Positions 27,220-36,760 of a stretch of 54,714 bases of DNA are shown one piece after another. Under the pieces are notes generated by a model. That model searched no databases. It worked only from the letters and a program-made list of their open reading frames with translations, and had not been told where the DNA came from. Positions within the stretch are counted from its first letter, which is position 1; each line of letters starts with the position of its first letter. Source of the stretch: a virus; the IMG/VR virus record IMGVR_UViG_3300017613_001354, positions 1 through 54,714 of that record. One strand, given 5' to 3'. The translations under genes and the position numbers were made by a program.

Positions 27220-28695
27220 TTATACCTCAAATTCGGCTGGATCAAATTCTATTAAATAAGCCTCAATATTTCCAGGTAAAGCCCCATCGTCAAGAGCTTC
27301 TTGTTTTGTACTGTTTGTAATTAAAGAAACCACAGCAGCTTCTAATTCTGTATTCCTGACTTGATTTTTCGGATTGTGGTCAGTAGCTTCATCCGTAAAT
27401 TCTTCACACCCGGCAATGCATTTTACAACCATATCGTATATATTAGAACTGCCCGAAGCAGACGGATTATGCGGGTAATCATAATCATGAATGTATTCTT
27501 CCCAACCAGCCTGCGCAATTCTCATAACCATACCGGTTGAAATCTGATACATAATTTTCTTATAGAATCCAGAATTATCATGCTTTAAATAATGACTATA
27601 TGTTGTACTGATTTCTCGATCTCTTCTATGATAAAAAGGAATGGATACTTCTTGCTCATAATACCATCTTTCTCCTTTGTGCAAAGCCTCTGTCCCCAAC
27701 GGCGTAGTCATAGAGCTTTTTCTATCTAAAACCGTTGTTCTTTCAGCAAGAATAACAGTGTTAGCCCACCAACAATCCGGTCCTAATTGTGTCTCATAAT
27801 AGTCGTTACCGGTATAATCATAAACCGAATAAGGAAAACACGCACTTAGCCCATTTCCATTAACCGTCTGTATTTTAGCATATAAAGAACCCGTGCCGCT
27901 TATCGGTGGCTGATAGGATGGAAAATAATCATAATATTCTGTCCGGTAGATACCATCCATACCAAGATAAACACCTCTTGCTATTGCCGACCCATAATCT
28001 TCAAATTCTGTAAATCCCACCCGCTCCCTTCCATTTCGTCTAAGCACATATTCAGTCACGCCATCAGGTCTTACAAACGGTACTGAATTTTGATTATATA
28101 CATATTCATCAGGGCGTACTAACCAATACTTTCCTGGGTCATCAGGACATTCACCACCTGCACTACCAGACCCCACAAAACTTGGCTTTGAATAACTGCC
28201 AGAAATTGAGTTAATTCCATAATTAGCAAAATTATCATAACATGGCTTTTCCGCCGGCCGTTCTAATTCTAAAAGAACCCCGCCAACATCCCCCCATTCA
28301 TACACGTCTTGTTCTGAAAACCCCGGAATCGGCATGTAATCATTTTCTTGAATATTCCAAATAAAAACTTGATCGGTTGCATATTGAGAGCCTGAAGGAA
28401 TAAATCGTACCAAAAGAACAGGTTCTCCAATTGAAATAACTTCCCCTTCCGGTAAATCTTCAACCACCGGCATAAACACTTCAATTCTCGACAATGATCC
28501 GATGGCCTGAACAAAAACGTTTCCGCCGCCGGGTAAAGGAATAGTGTCCTGAGATTGAAAAATAGGTTCAAGCCCCATTTTCGTAGGCAATTCCATTCTT
28601 TGTCTCAGTTCATCTAAACATTTTTGACCAAAACGAACAAACCTTGCTGCCGCTTCTTCGTCACCGTCTAAAGTTATTCTGTGTTCAAAATCCAT
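27220..28695 (-). CDS. Hypothetical virion protein
   Basis: A 491-aa protein, Tyr/Gly/Pro-rich and beta-structured, with few charged clusters. It sits between helical and beta-rich tail genes and shares a base with the preceding stop. The composition fits a tail or appendage protein. No family is recognised. Confidence 0.55.
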   Translation of the reverse strand: MDFEHRITLDGDEEAAARFVRFGQKCLDELRQRMELPTKMGLEPIFQSQDTIPLPGGGNVFVQAIGSLSRIEVFMPVVEDLPEGEVISIGEPVLLVRFIPSGSQYATDQVFIWNIQENDYMPIPGFSEQDVYEWGDVGGVLLELERPAEKPCYDNFANYGINSISGSYSKPSFVGSGSAGGECPDDPGKYWLVRPDEYVYNQNSVPFVRPDGVTEYVLRRNGRERVGFTEFEDYGSAIARGVYLGMDGIYRTEYYDYFPSYQPPISGTGSLYAKIQTVNGNGLSACFPYSVYDYTGNDYYETQLGPDCWWANTVILAERTTVLDRKSSMTTPLGTEALHKGERWYYEQEVSIPFYHRRDREISTTYSHYLKHDNSGFYKKIMYQISTGMVMRIAQAGWEEYIHDYDYPHNPSASGSSNIYDMVVKCIAGCEEFTDEATDHNPKNQVRNTELEAAVVSLITNSTKQEALDDGALPGNIEAYLIEFDPAEFEV

Positions 28696-30005
28696 TAAGC
28701 CTCATGTTGATAGGTATGACTTTCCGAATAACTGTCACTTTCGCTTCGGCTGAATCTCCGACTTGTACCGTCAGACAATCCGGCATGTGTGTTCAATCCG
28801 CTCATTGCGCCGGCGGCGATCTGCGCCAAAATAGAAGCGATTGTTTTTGCCACTTCAATATTTAAACCAAGTGAGCTAAGATAGCCCTGCAAACCCACTT
28901 CCCATTCTTTAATGGCCAAACTGGTTTCGTTGTTGGATTGAGAAGTAAGCGCTTTCAATCGTTCGATTTTAGCGTCAACATCGATCCTGGCCTTGTCTAT
29001 ATCGGCGGCGAACCCGTTTATTTGAGCCGCATACACCTTGGCCAACCCATCAATGACACCAAGAACGGCGTCAATCTCGGCCTTGAATCTTGTTGTTTCA
29101 CCGACATTTTGATCGGTGATCCCCTTATTCATTGAGACATAGGCATCAATTTTTTTAGCTTCGGCATCTATCTCGGAAGTAATCCCCTGTAATCTGGCAA
29201 GATAAACCTGGACTTTCTTTTCAAAAATTGAATAGATCATTTCAACCGTTGTTTTTGCCGATTCAAATAGCCTTGATTGAACAGCATTGAAATGACCTGA
29301 TAAATTATTTTCAAGCGTTACCGATAAGGTATGAGCGAATTGGGTGTTGTTTTGAGCTAATTCGGCCTGAACCTTCATAATTTCTTGGTTCAAATCCTCT
29401 TCCTTGCGCTCAAAATCGGCATTAACCCGGCGCAATTTATAATCTTTTGGGCCAGATGGAATATTAAAACTCCTGGAAGAGTGGAAAGTATCGGCGTTTT
29501 CAAACGCTAATTCCCAGGCTTCGGTTAATCTCGTTCTCGCTCGGTCAAATATTTCCTCTTCAACCGCCGCCGTGAGTCCGGTGCCACCATCTAAAAGCCA
29601 AGTCAAGAGGGACGCTTTAACGGCATCTAAAAGGCTAGATTGATAAGGTTCTTCATTATATGAAAAATCATCATCCGGCGTTTCTTCGTCAAATCCGGGA
29701 ATGGCCGGGAATTCCGGCTCATTAAAATCAATTAATTCTTTTCTTTCCGGGGGGTCAACATCATCGGTATCCGGGAAAACAGGCGGATCAGGCCGCAGAT
29801 GGTCAATAGACGTTTCAATCTCATCGTCTATGTAATCATAATTAATACCTGGGTCTGCGGTACTTGCAGATGTAATCTCATCCCTTAAATCATTAAGCGC
29901 TTCATACATTGCTGCAAGGGCTTCATCGGCCTTATCTCTAAGATAGCTCATTTGGCTTTGAACTATCACACTTGATTCATTGGTAAAAAAGTCAGATAAA
30001 CTCAT
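28695..30005 (-). CDS. Helical tail/internal structural protein
   Basis: A 436-aa protein. Residues 50-130 are acidic and Pro-rich, 180-380 are long amphipathic helices, and the tail is Ser/His-rich (SRSESDSYSESHTYQHE). The helical rod and the position next to tail genes suggest a tail or ejection component. Family not recognised. Confidence 0.55.
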   Translation of the reverse strand: MSLSDFFTNESSVIVQSQMSYLRDKADEALAAMYEALNDLRDEITSASTADPGINYDYIDDEIETSIDHLRPDPPVFPDTDDVDPPERKELIDFNEPEFPAIPGFDEETPDDDFSYNEEPYQSSLLDAVKASLLTWLLDGGTGLTAAVEEEIFDRARTRLTEAWELAFENADTFHSSRSFNIPSGPKDYKLRRVNADFERKEEDLNQEIMKVQAELAQNNTQFAHTLSVTLENNLSGHFNAVQSRLFESAKTTVEMIYSIFEKKVQVYLARLQGITSEIDAEAKKIDAYVSMNKGITDQNVGETTRFKAEIDAVLGVIDGLAKVYAAQINGFAADIDKARIDVDAKIERLKALTSQSNNETSLAIKEWEVGLQGYLSSLGLNIEVAKTIASILAQIAAGAMSGLNTHAGLSDGTSRRFSRSESDSYSESHTYQHEA

Positions 30006-30006
30006 A

Positions 30007-31218
30007 TCAACACCTTGAATGTTTTAATATAATTGTTGGAAATACATTTTTAATTTGTGCATCAATTTCAATCATTGGTATTGTAAGTGATCCTTGGATT
30101 ATATTATTAAACCCAATGAGCGACTCTATTTCAATAAATGGAATTGTAATATCAACGGTTAAGTAATTCCCGCTCTTAATAATGCCGTCCACTTGGATCA
30201 TAGGAATTGTTATATCAGCATCAATGCTTATTGAGTGAATGATCTCAGCCGCCACCTGGATCATGGGAATAACAAGATCAACGGTTATTTCATCCCTTGG
30301 GACGATATCCGCATCGACCTGGATCATTGGAATGGTAATATCGACTTCCATCCCGAAACTGGTTTCAATCTGAATAAATGGAATTGTTACATCAGCGTCT
30401 ATGATAACGCTTGTGACTATAAGTTTTAAAGCATAACCCGGGGTGGAATAGTGAGAGTGATAACAGTCATGAACCGTGAGCGTGGTTGGCATACTCAGGG
30501 TGATATTATCAGCAAAATGCTCGTGGTAAGTATCATTAACCACCAACAAGGTAGTTGTTTCCAAGATTACATTATCGGCAAAATGCTCGTGGTAGGTGTC
30601 CTGAACGATAAGAGCACCAGCGAAAAGCGCTATATTGTCAGCAAAATGCTCATGGTAGCAATTATTGACGGTGAGTGTAGGCGGGCCCACCAAAACAACA
30701 TTATCGGCAGAATGCTCGTGGTAGGTGTCCTGAACAGTCAGGGACGAGGAGACATACTCTTCTATTTCAGCAACCTTACCGGAAGCCCCGCCGGCTCCAA
30801 AAGCAAATGTATTTGATGCCTCGACATTGACAACTTTAAAATATCTGGCAGTTTGGGAAGAACTAAATTCCAATCGAAAACCGAGACAATTTGAAATATG
30901 ATAAAAGATAGGGGGGCCATCCCATCCACTATCAACTTCCGTCCACGCACTATTATCTGATGATTTGAAAACTTTTGCAGAATCCATAGCTGAACTATAC
31001 CAGGTTGAAAGATCCCCGCCCGCATGGATGCAATAAACATCTAAACCGAATACTTCTTTGGATTCACCAAAATCGATACCGTAAGAATATTGACCGGACC
31101 AATAAGCACTTCTTGCCCCAGTACAATCAACCCCGTCAACAATATCAGACTCACCAGTGGTCATGGCTCCGCTGGTAAAAGGGCTTGAATCCGGTTCTAG
31201 GTATAGGCCGTCAGTCAT
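30007..31218 (-). CDS. Tail protein: discoidin-like domain plus two tandem repeat arrays
   Basis: A 403-aa protein. Residues 1-155 resemble an F5/8C (discoidin) beta-sandwich (DFGESKEVFGLDVYC, ARYFKVVNVEA), a common sugar-binding fold. Residues about 155-255 hold five repeats with the core YHEH-x-ADN, spaced about 22-24 residues. Residues about 262-395 hold six repeats with the core D-x-T-I-P-M-I-Q-V. Such arrays are expected to make extended virion fibres. The 5' end is duplicated (see the repeat at 31159). Confidence 0.7.
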   Translation of the reverse strand: MTDGLYLEPDSSPFTSGAMTTGESDIVDGVDCTGARSAYWSGQYSYGIDFGESKEVFGLDVYCIHAGGDLSTWYSSAMDSAKVFKSSDNSAWTEVDSGWDGPPIFYHISNCLGFRLEFSSSQTARYFKVVNVEASNTFAFGAGGASGKVAEIEEYVSSSLTVQDTYHEHSADNVVLVGPPTLTVNNCYHEHFADNIALFAGALIVQDTYHEHFADNVILETTTLLVVNDTYHEHFADNITLSMPTTLTVHDCYHSHYSTPGYALKLIVTSVIIDADVTIPFIQIETSFGMEVDITIPMIQVDADIVPRDEITVDLVIPMIQVAAEIIHSISIDADITIPMIQVDGIIKSGNYLTVDITIPFIEIESLIGFNNIIQGSLTIPMIEIDAQIKNVFPTIILKHSRC

Positions 31219-31282
31219 TTGGTCATGGCTCCGCTGGTAAAAGGGCTTGAATCCGGTTCTAGGTATAGGCCGTCAGTCATTT
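31159..31282. repeat. Perfect 62-bp tandem duplication over a gene start
   Basis: Positions 31159-31220 and 31221-31282 are identical. The unit contains the start and first 20 codons of the discoidin-like tail gene. Because 62 is not a multiple of three, the upstream copy encodes only a 20-residue peptide that ends in a TGA overlapping the real ATG. It could be a recent slippage event or an assembly artefact. Confidence 0.9.
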
Positions 31283-31664
31283 AAGCAACGTCACGGACTT
31301 CGATATCCCATGCCGGAATAGTTACCTGATTGCTGGCTACAAGCGCCTGGGTGTCACAGGTCGTGACATACAATAGCGTAGGTGTTGAAGCGACACTACC
31401 AACCAGGGCCACATGAGCGGCGCTACCGGACGAGTCAATAGAAACGTTTGCGGCTTCATCAACCGTTATTTTACGACCGGATGTATCACCCGCAGCCGGT
31501 CCAGTAAAATTACTTGAAGTCATGGCTTGATCGGCCAGGGCATAAGTGGCGGTTGCCTCGGTATAATTGGTCGGTTCAGTTGAACAAATAATCATTTCGT
31601 CACAATTAGCCGTAATATAAGCTAAAGCGGCGTCTAACATTGCATCATTTTGTGATTTGGCCAT
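31281..31664 (-). CDS. Conserved virion protein
   Basis: A 127-aa protein beginning MAKSQNDAMLDAALAYI, then EPTNYTEATATYALAD. This start is characteristic of a small protein found in many podovirus-like and metagenomic phage structural modules; the function is unknown. The C-terminal half is beta-rich. It overlaps the preceding gene's 3' end by 20 bases. Confidence 0.65.
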   Translation of the reverse strand: MAKSQNDAMLDAALAYITANCDEMIICSTEPTNYTEATATYALADQAMTSSNFTGPAAGDTSGRKITVDEAANVSIDSSGSAAHVALVGSVASTPTLLYVTTCDTQALVASNQVTIPAWDIEVRDVA

Positions 31665-32418
31665 TTTCTTTTTCCTCCTGATAAGTTACATAGGGCGGAT
31701 ATAGTGGATTTCCGCCGGTAAATTCGGAAACCGTTTGATCTCCCATCATAAAAGCATTGTGAATCCACAATCGGAATATGGTTGCGGCTCTATGATCCGG
31801 TTGTGGAAAATTCTTGTTATTAAACGTAATTAACTCTTCTAATGTTTTTTCTTTTAACTTGTCCTTTTCGGACATTTCCCATTTATCACTTGGTCCAAAT
31901 TTATGCTCAAACTCGGTGCATCCTCGCTTAATAATCGGCTTGATTGTTTCACCAGTAAACGGATTTTTTAACAATTCAATCCTACTGGCCGCATCTTGAA
32001 TCTGAGGTAGTTTTCTTTTAGCTTCGTCCAGGGACCGATTGTAAAAATATGCCCCGAACGTTCCAAAAACTGTTGGTCTGGCTTCCCATCCTATTTTGCT
32101 CGGAAAGTCCAGGTATTGCATGATATCGTGAAAATCAAACGCAGCTTTTATATTTGCCGGTCTAACGACTATTTTCCAGCAAGAATAGCAAGGTGTTGGA
32201 ATAAAATCGCAATGTTCAAAATAAACATGATGCCAAAGATAGCATTTTGTCGAACTCACGTTTTTAATGAATAACCATGGAGTTATGTCGCTCATTCTCA
32301 TATTTAATTCATAACTTCCATCATCTGCGCTTGTTATCCGTCCCGATCCAATGGCGCTTCTTAACATCCCGGTAGCGTCCATACGGGTAATGCTTAAATA
32401 GTCCTTGTTCTTAATCAT
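31645..32418 (-). CDS. Hypothetical protein of the tail module
   Basis: A 257-aa mixed alpha/beta protein with clustered Cys/His residues (CYLWHHVYFEHCDFIPTPC near 58-76), which may bind metal. It lies between beta-rich virion genes and has no recognisable family. Confidence 0.5.
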   Translation of the reverse strand: MIKNKDYLSITRMDATGMLRSAIGSGRITSADDGSYELNMRMSDITPWLFIKNVSSTKCYLWHHVYFEHCDFIPTPCYSCWKIVVRPANIKAAFDFHDIMQYLDFPSKIGWEARPTVFGTFGAYFYNRSLDEAKRKLPQIQDAASRIELLKNPFTGETIKPIIKRGCTEFEHKFGPSDKWEMSEKDKLKEKTLEELITFNNKNFPQPDHRAATIFRLWIHNAFMMGDQTVSEFTGGNPLYPPYVTYQEEKENGQITK

Positions 32419-32443
32419 CGGCTAATTTTCTCCCTGTTATTTG

Positions 32444-33172
32444 TTAAGCGACTTTCGGCTGCGTTATGTTAAATGAAGTAAGCGTATTAACAACACCGGA
32501 TGTAACTTGAGTGTGGGTAATCCCAAAGTCTTGGCTGGTTCCAACTCCAACACGGCCTTGGATTCTTGGGGATTGGAGGTTTACGCTATCATTACCCTCT
32601 ATGTAGCCGTTGTCATACAGCCGGCCATAATAGGCCGTATCAGTAACAAGCCCGGTTCCCTGAACCGTATCTCCGGAAGCAACCACAATCTTGCCAATGG
32701 AATCAAAATCCCATTGGATACCATTGGTAAGCGTCCCAGGCGTAAGCCCCCCATCGTCTACCGTCATTTCAAGCAATTTGGTTCCGGTGGCGGCAAGATC
32801 AGCATTAGCCGGTTCAGGTGATGTGTAAACCACAAAAATGCTGTATCTCAATGCTTCTTGCCAACCGAATCCATTTACAGCTAAAATGGTCGGTGTATCC
32901 ACGGCTGCGGCCTCGGTTGAAATTGTTGCCTCGCTAACAGTAATAACGCCGGCCACAAGACTCGCTATGGTCCAATATCCAGCGTTTGTACTGGCGCCGC
33001 CACTCACGACATTAATCACCATTCCCGGTCGAAACCCTGCGGTTAAAAAATCGCCCTGAGTTGTATTGATTAAATTTGGAGCGGTAAAACTTATTTGGCT
33101 TCCAGCATCAACGACACTAATGCCCTTGCCGATAATCCGATTCACCAAAGCGGTTGAAAGTGAAATAGCCAT
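32444..33172 (-). CDS. Beta-rich virion protein
   Basis: A 242-aa protein dominated by Val/Thr/Gly strands, ending THTQVTSGVVNTLTSF. This composition is typical of tail tube or decoration proteins of phages. It is preceded by a clean ribosome binding site. Specific role unknown. Confidence 0.55.
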   Translation of the reverse strand: MAISLSTALVNRIIGKGISVVDAGSQISFTAPNLINTTQGDFLTAGFRPGMVINVVSGGASTNAGYWTIASLVAGVITVSEATISTEAAAVDTPTILAVNGFGWQEALRYSIFVVYTSPEPANADLAATGTKLLEMTVDDGGLTPGTLTNGIQWDFDSIGKIVVASGDTVQGTGLVTDTAYYGRLYDNGYIEGNDSVNLQSPRIQGRVGVGTSQDFGITHTQVTSGVVNTLTSFNITQPKVA

Positions 33173-33183
33173 TTTTCTTTCTC

Positions 33184-34137
33184 CTATGTAAATGTTGATA
33201 TTAGTTTTTCGTTATTTACAACGATTGAAGCCCCATAGCTTGAATCCGGTAAATAGTTGTTTCCTTGTGCTGGTATTCTTCTGATAAGTTTATTAATCGT
33301 ATGGTTCTTGCAATATCCCCCAGGACCAAGAACGTAACATCCAAAATCAGACCAAGCGACAACAACTTCACCGGAAAAATCCATACCAATGTTTTCGGCC
33401 ATGCACCGTGAGCCGCTATTTTGGATAATCGATTTATCGCTTACTTTTCTAAGCGAAAACGAATTATCATCCCTGAGAATATCGCCGCCTGATAAAAAAT
33501 AGGTTGAATAACTGTCACCTACGAAAAGCCCATCGGCCATGTGTTCAAGGAAAGTAATTCTTCCAGGGAATATGATATAATTATGTTCCAGGTTAAATTT
33601 GCCAAAATCATGCGGTTCAGAAGCATAGATCGCATTATCCATGGCAATGTACATGCGGCCATTAAATAACGTTAGAAGGTGGCCATAGGGGGGATCGGCA
33701 AATTGCTTAGTTGTATCGGGACCGACATAATCAAGAGCTGTCCATCCATGAGAAACACGATTATAAACCTTGCCTTTTTCATGGCCGTTTAGATAATAGA
33801 TGTATTCTTTTTTTCCATCTGACGCTTTTTCGTAATCGATATAAGCATCGGTCATGTTTGCCCGGACGCTTAAAAGATCGCCACCAGGATCAACGGCCAT
33901 TAGGTTGTTCCCATTTCTGAGGACAAGCAAATATCCGCCACAATCGAACGGACATAAAGATTTGAATTCACCAGCGACTAATTCTGATAATCCTTGCTGA
34001 AGGCTAACCCTGCCGGTAGAATCAATTTCAACGTTAATCGCTTCGGATAATTCGGAAATCCCGGTTTCCGGATTAAAATTTAATCTTGTCGGATCTACGC
34101 GGTTGTTAAGACCTGAACTTCCTGAAAATATTCTCAT
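33184..34137 (-). CDS. Probable tail hub/DNA stabilisation beta-propeller protein
   Basis: A 317-aa protein. The N-terminus reads GLNNRVDPTRLNF, then EAINVEIDSTGRVSLQQGL, a pattern seen in propeller-like proteins that plug or stabilise the podovirus tail (P22 gp10-like group). Repeated blades carry the pattern (Y/L)LVLRNGNNLMAVD. It is encoded directly after the head-tail adaptor, as expected. Confidence 0.6.
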   Translation of the reverse strand: MRIFSGSSGLNNRVDPTRLNFNPETGISELSEAINVEIDSTGRVSLQQGLSELVAGEFKSLCPFDCGGYLLVLRNGNNLMAVDPGGDLLSVRANMTDAYIDYEKASDGKKEYIYYLNGHEKGKVYNRVSHGWTALDYVGPDTTKQFADPPYGHLLTLFNGRMYIAMDNAIYASEPHDFGKFNLEHNYIIFPGRITFLEHMADGLFVGDSYSTYFLSGGDILRDDNSFSLRKVSDKSIIQNSGSRCMAENIGMDFSGEVVVAWSDFGCYVLGPGGYCKNHTINKLIRRIPAQGNNYLPDSSYGASIVVNNEKLISTFT

Positions 34138-34140
34138 TTA

Positions 34141-34989
34141 TTAACCTCTAAAACCGTCGACTCGTAAAGTATGACCTTGTTGCTGAAACCTTATATCAGC
34201 AAGCCCCTGGTTAAAATGACGTAAATAATTGTCTCTATTTACCTTTGCACCATCGGCGCCCCTTTCAATAAGATCGAAAATTTTATAAGAAACGTAATAG
34301 ATCAATAAGTTATCGGCCATTTTATCGTCTAATCCGGTAAGATCATCCGGAGTGGCCGTTAAAAGAGTTATTGGAGTAGGTTTTTTAAAATAATGAAGAG
34401 TAAGTGTTTCAAGGGCATCATCGGCGGGAATATATTGATAATGAAGATTTGCTCCACGAATAGCGGCATCGTAAACCGCTCCCTCATCATCAAAACCATC
34501 ATGGTATTTCTTTCTTAGAAATTGAAGATTAGAATGAAGCTCGACTTCAATACCCTGGGTATCATTAAAACAAAAGAATAATTCACGGTGAAAATCATCC
34601 GGCAGCGCCACATAGGAAGTATCGGCAACCGTTTCAACCGTATCGTCAGCCTCTAAAGCGGGTAAATCGGCTTTCATGGCGATAAAATGGATCGCTTCGT
34701 TTACAAATTCAAGAAGCCTTGCCCCGATTATATCCCCCAGGACTCCTGTATATGTCCAAACGACACTCCCATCATTTACCGTTCCGGCACCCGGCCACGT
34801 TGGTTCGGCCAGGGCAGTAAAGCCGGCTGTTGTACAAATATAATAATTTCCATCGTCATTTTCTTCGGTGGGCTTAATGATTTGGCCAACAACATAGGGA
34901 AAATAACCCTTTCTCGTTTTTGGAAGTAACATTGAGAAATCCGGGACTATCTCGCTGACCGATATAATAATTCCATTTATTGTTTTCAT
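34141..34989 (-). CDS. Probable head-tail adaptor with carbohydrate-binding-like insert
   Basis: A 282-aa protein. Residues about 105-282 are helical with FVNEAIHFIAMKADLPAL and LYY/NYLRHFNQGL segments, as in podovirus adaptors placed between portal and tail tube. Residues about 30-85 (GNYYICTTAGFTALAEPTWP) resemble a small carbohydrate-binding beta module often found in phage structural proteins. Position next to the propeller protein supports the call. Confidence 0.6.
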   Translation of the reverse strand: MKTINGIIISVSEIVPDFSMLLPKTRKGYFPYVVGQIIKPTEENDDGNYYICTTAGFTALAEPTWPGAGTVNDGSVVWTYTGVLGDIIGARLLEFVNEAIHFIAMKADLPALEADDTVETVADTSYVALPDDFHRELFFCFNDTQGIEVELHSNLQFLRKKYHDGFDDEGAVYDAAIRGANLHYQYIPADDALETLTLHYFKKPTPITLLTATPDDLTGLDDKMADNLLIYYVSYKIFDLIERGADGAKVNRDNYLRHFNQGLADIRFQQQGHTLRVDGFRG

Positions 34990-34992
34990 TAA

Positions 34993-35385
34993 TTACCCCA
35001 TAGCGGCTTTGGTTATTTTAGTCCCTTCGGCCTTTTGAGAATAAAATTCTTTTGCGGTAGCTTCCTCTAAGCGCTCATAGGGAAACATGCGAATATGAGC
35101 GATATTTTTTCGATCCTCGCCCGGTAATTGCTTGAATTTGGTGTACCTTGCATGATCGGCACATTCCAAAAACCTTTCAGGCAAAGCGACTCTTTTTTCT
35201 CGTTGCAAAACCAGGGTTTCGCCGTTTACGGATAATTCCACATCGTCCTTATGAGTTGGGTCTGACTTAGCTTGAAATCGAACCCAAAAGTATTTCTCAT
35301 TCGGGACTTTGGATGTTTCCGGCGATTGTTTTTTCGCTCCTTCAGTAGCAACATACTTCGGTGTTTCTTCTTTAGTTGTAACCAT
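34993..35385 (-). CDS. Hypothetical head-tail region protein
   Basis: A 130-aa charged protein with a disordered N-terminal 30 residues and a beta-rich middle (VELSVNGETLVLQREKRVALPER). Similar small proteins lie next to N4-type capsid genes in other podoviruses. Exact role unknown. Confidence 0.55.
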   Translation of the reverse strand: MVTTKEETPKYVATEGAKKQSPETSKVPNEKYFWVRFQAKSDPTHKDDVELSVNGETLVLQREKRVALPERFLECADHARYTKFKQLPGEDRKNIAHIRMFPYERLEEATAKEFYSQKAEGTKITKAAMG

Positions 35386-35435
35386 TGTCTTTTCTCCTTT
35401 GCTCTTGGATTTTCTTGAAATCTCTTGGCTTTTGT

Positions 35436-35480
35436 AAAAAATTCAGGGGGGAAGGGTATAATTTTAATCCCCTTTCCCTT
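35436..35480 (-). terminator. Probable rho-independent terminator inside the late block
   Basis: Read on the minus strand, a G/A-rich arm (35478-35469) pairs with a C/T-rich arm (35456-35446), with an A/T loop between them and six T after the stem. It lies in the 150-base gap after the 153-aa gene, so it would separate the head operon from the downstream tail genes or attenuate it. Pairing has one bulge. Confidence 0.55.
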
Positions 35481-35538
35481 TTGGTTCTTAAAAAGTGTCC
35501 CAACCCGCCTGAATGAATGATAAGTTAAAAGTTATTGT

Positions 35539-36000
35539 TTACGGACCAGCATGTGAAATAATGCCGGAAGTCCAAACCTTACCGCCAATCAAAAGATTGA
35601 GGTAATAGTCTTCGGCGGCATCCTGGGTGCAATCAATATCAATATTGCCATCGGCTTCACTTAGGGCATGAAAAAACACCACACTATCCCCGCCGGACGG
35701 AAACATCGTCCCATCCGTTCCGATTGCAAGCGTGTCGGGCGCAGTTGTAGCGATAATATCCCCGATAGTATCCTCGGAGACCCAACCATGCACCATGGTT
35801 CGATAATCAATATTGTTTCCGTCTGCATCCCTTAATTGAGCGGCTATATTGATTACAGTTGCGGCCTCGACACCTACGGTAAACACAGCATCGTAAGGCG
35901 CCTTTAAGCCTAACTGGTCAGAAACCCCTTCTCTGAATTCCACAGGCCCATCGAATATAATTCGACCATTAAAAAGCCTGTCACTTGGTATTGTTAGCAT
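35539..36000 (-). CDS. Probable capsid decoration/virion protein
   Basis: A 153-aa beta-rich acidic protein downstream of the capsid gene. The C-terminal EDYYLNLLIGGKVWTSGIIS resembles short virion proteins near N4-type capsids. Function inferred from position. Confidence 0.55.
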   Translation of the reverse strand: MLTIPSDRLFNGRIIFDGPVEFREGVSDQLGLKAPYDAVFTVGVEAATVINIAAQLRDADGNNIDYRTMVHGWVSEDTIGDIIATTAPDTLAIGTDGTMFPSGGDSVVFFHALSEADGNIDIDCTQDAAEDYYLNLLIGGKVWTSGIISHAGP

Positions 36001-36047
36001 TTCGCAATCTCCTTCTTTTTCGATATCGAAATAGCGATATCGGCTAA

Positions 36048-36692
36048 TTAGGCGTGATTGCCAGCTTCAAAGAAACAAAGGGCATCATCGATGTTTGCCT
36101 CGGCGGTAGAGTCCAGGAAAAAGCCGGCTGGCATTACCTGGCCGGCGGAAGCTCCGATAAAGTCAAACATCCCATGCAGCGCATTGATAACACCGGACCT
36201 TGAGGGTGCAGCCTCGGAAAGAGTGACTTCATCAGCCGCCTCCCCGTTGCTGGTCAATGCTTCAACGGTGTACCATTTACCATCGATGCAAATCCGGCTA
36301 CCTTCGCCCACATAGGTTGTGTTACAAACATCGTTCCAATGACCAGTACGATTTGCGGCGGTGTCAAGCGTCCATTTGTCAATTTCAGCCCCGGCCCCGG
36401 AAGCTCGTTTATCCGGGAGAGGATCACGGACAAGATAAACCGTGCTGGCGGCTTCGATCAAATTTCCCCCTCGGAAAACACCGATACCAACCTGAGAGGC
36501 GTTAGCCGCCGCCCCAGGCGTATCATTGAAGGTTTTACCACCCGCCACCTCGGCGGAGCGCATATCCTTTGACCAATGATTTAGAGGAAAGGTTGCAGTT
36601 TCAAGATTGTAGACCTTCACCCAATCAGGAATAAAACCAATTCCTAAGTAAAGGTCTGCCCCGGTTCCATCGAAAGTACCTGTTGCTTTCAT
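36048..36692 (-). CDS. Probable head decoration protein
   Basis: A 214-aa Gly/Ala-rich beta protein (FIPDWVKVYNLE, then IGVFRGGNLIEAASTVYLV), directly downstream of the major capsid. Small proteins at this place are usually decoration or head-stabilising proteins. No catalytic motif. Confidence 0.55.
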   Translation of the reverse strand: MKATGTFDGTGADLYLGIGFIPDWVKVYNLETATFPLNHWSKDMRSAEVAGGKTFNDTPGAAANASQVGIGVFRGGNLIEAASTVYLVRDPLPDKRASGAGAEIDKWTLDTAANRTGHWNDVCNTTYVGEGSRICIDGKWYTVEALTSNGEAADEVTLSEAAPSRSGVINALHGMFDFIGASAGQVMPAGFFLDSTAEANIDDALCFFEAGNHA

Positions 36693-36760
36693 AATAATTT
36701 TCTCCTTGTTTATTAAAAGTATTTATCTGGTGATAAAATCTCCCTGTTTATTTGGTAAAA

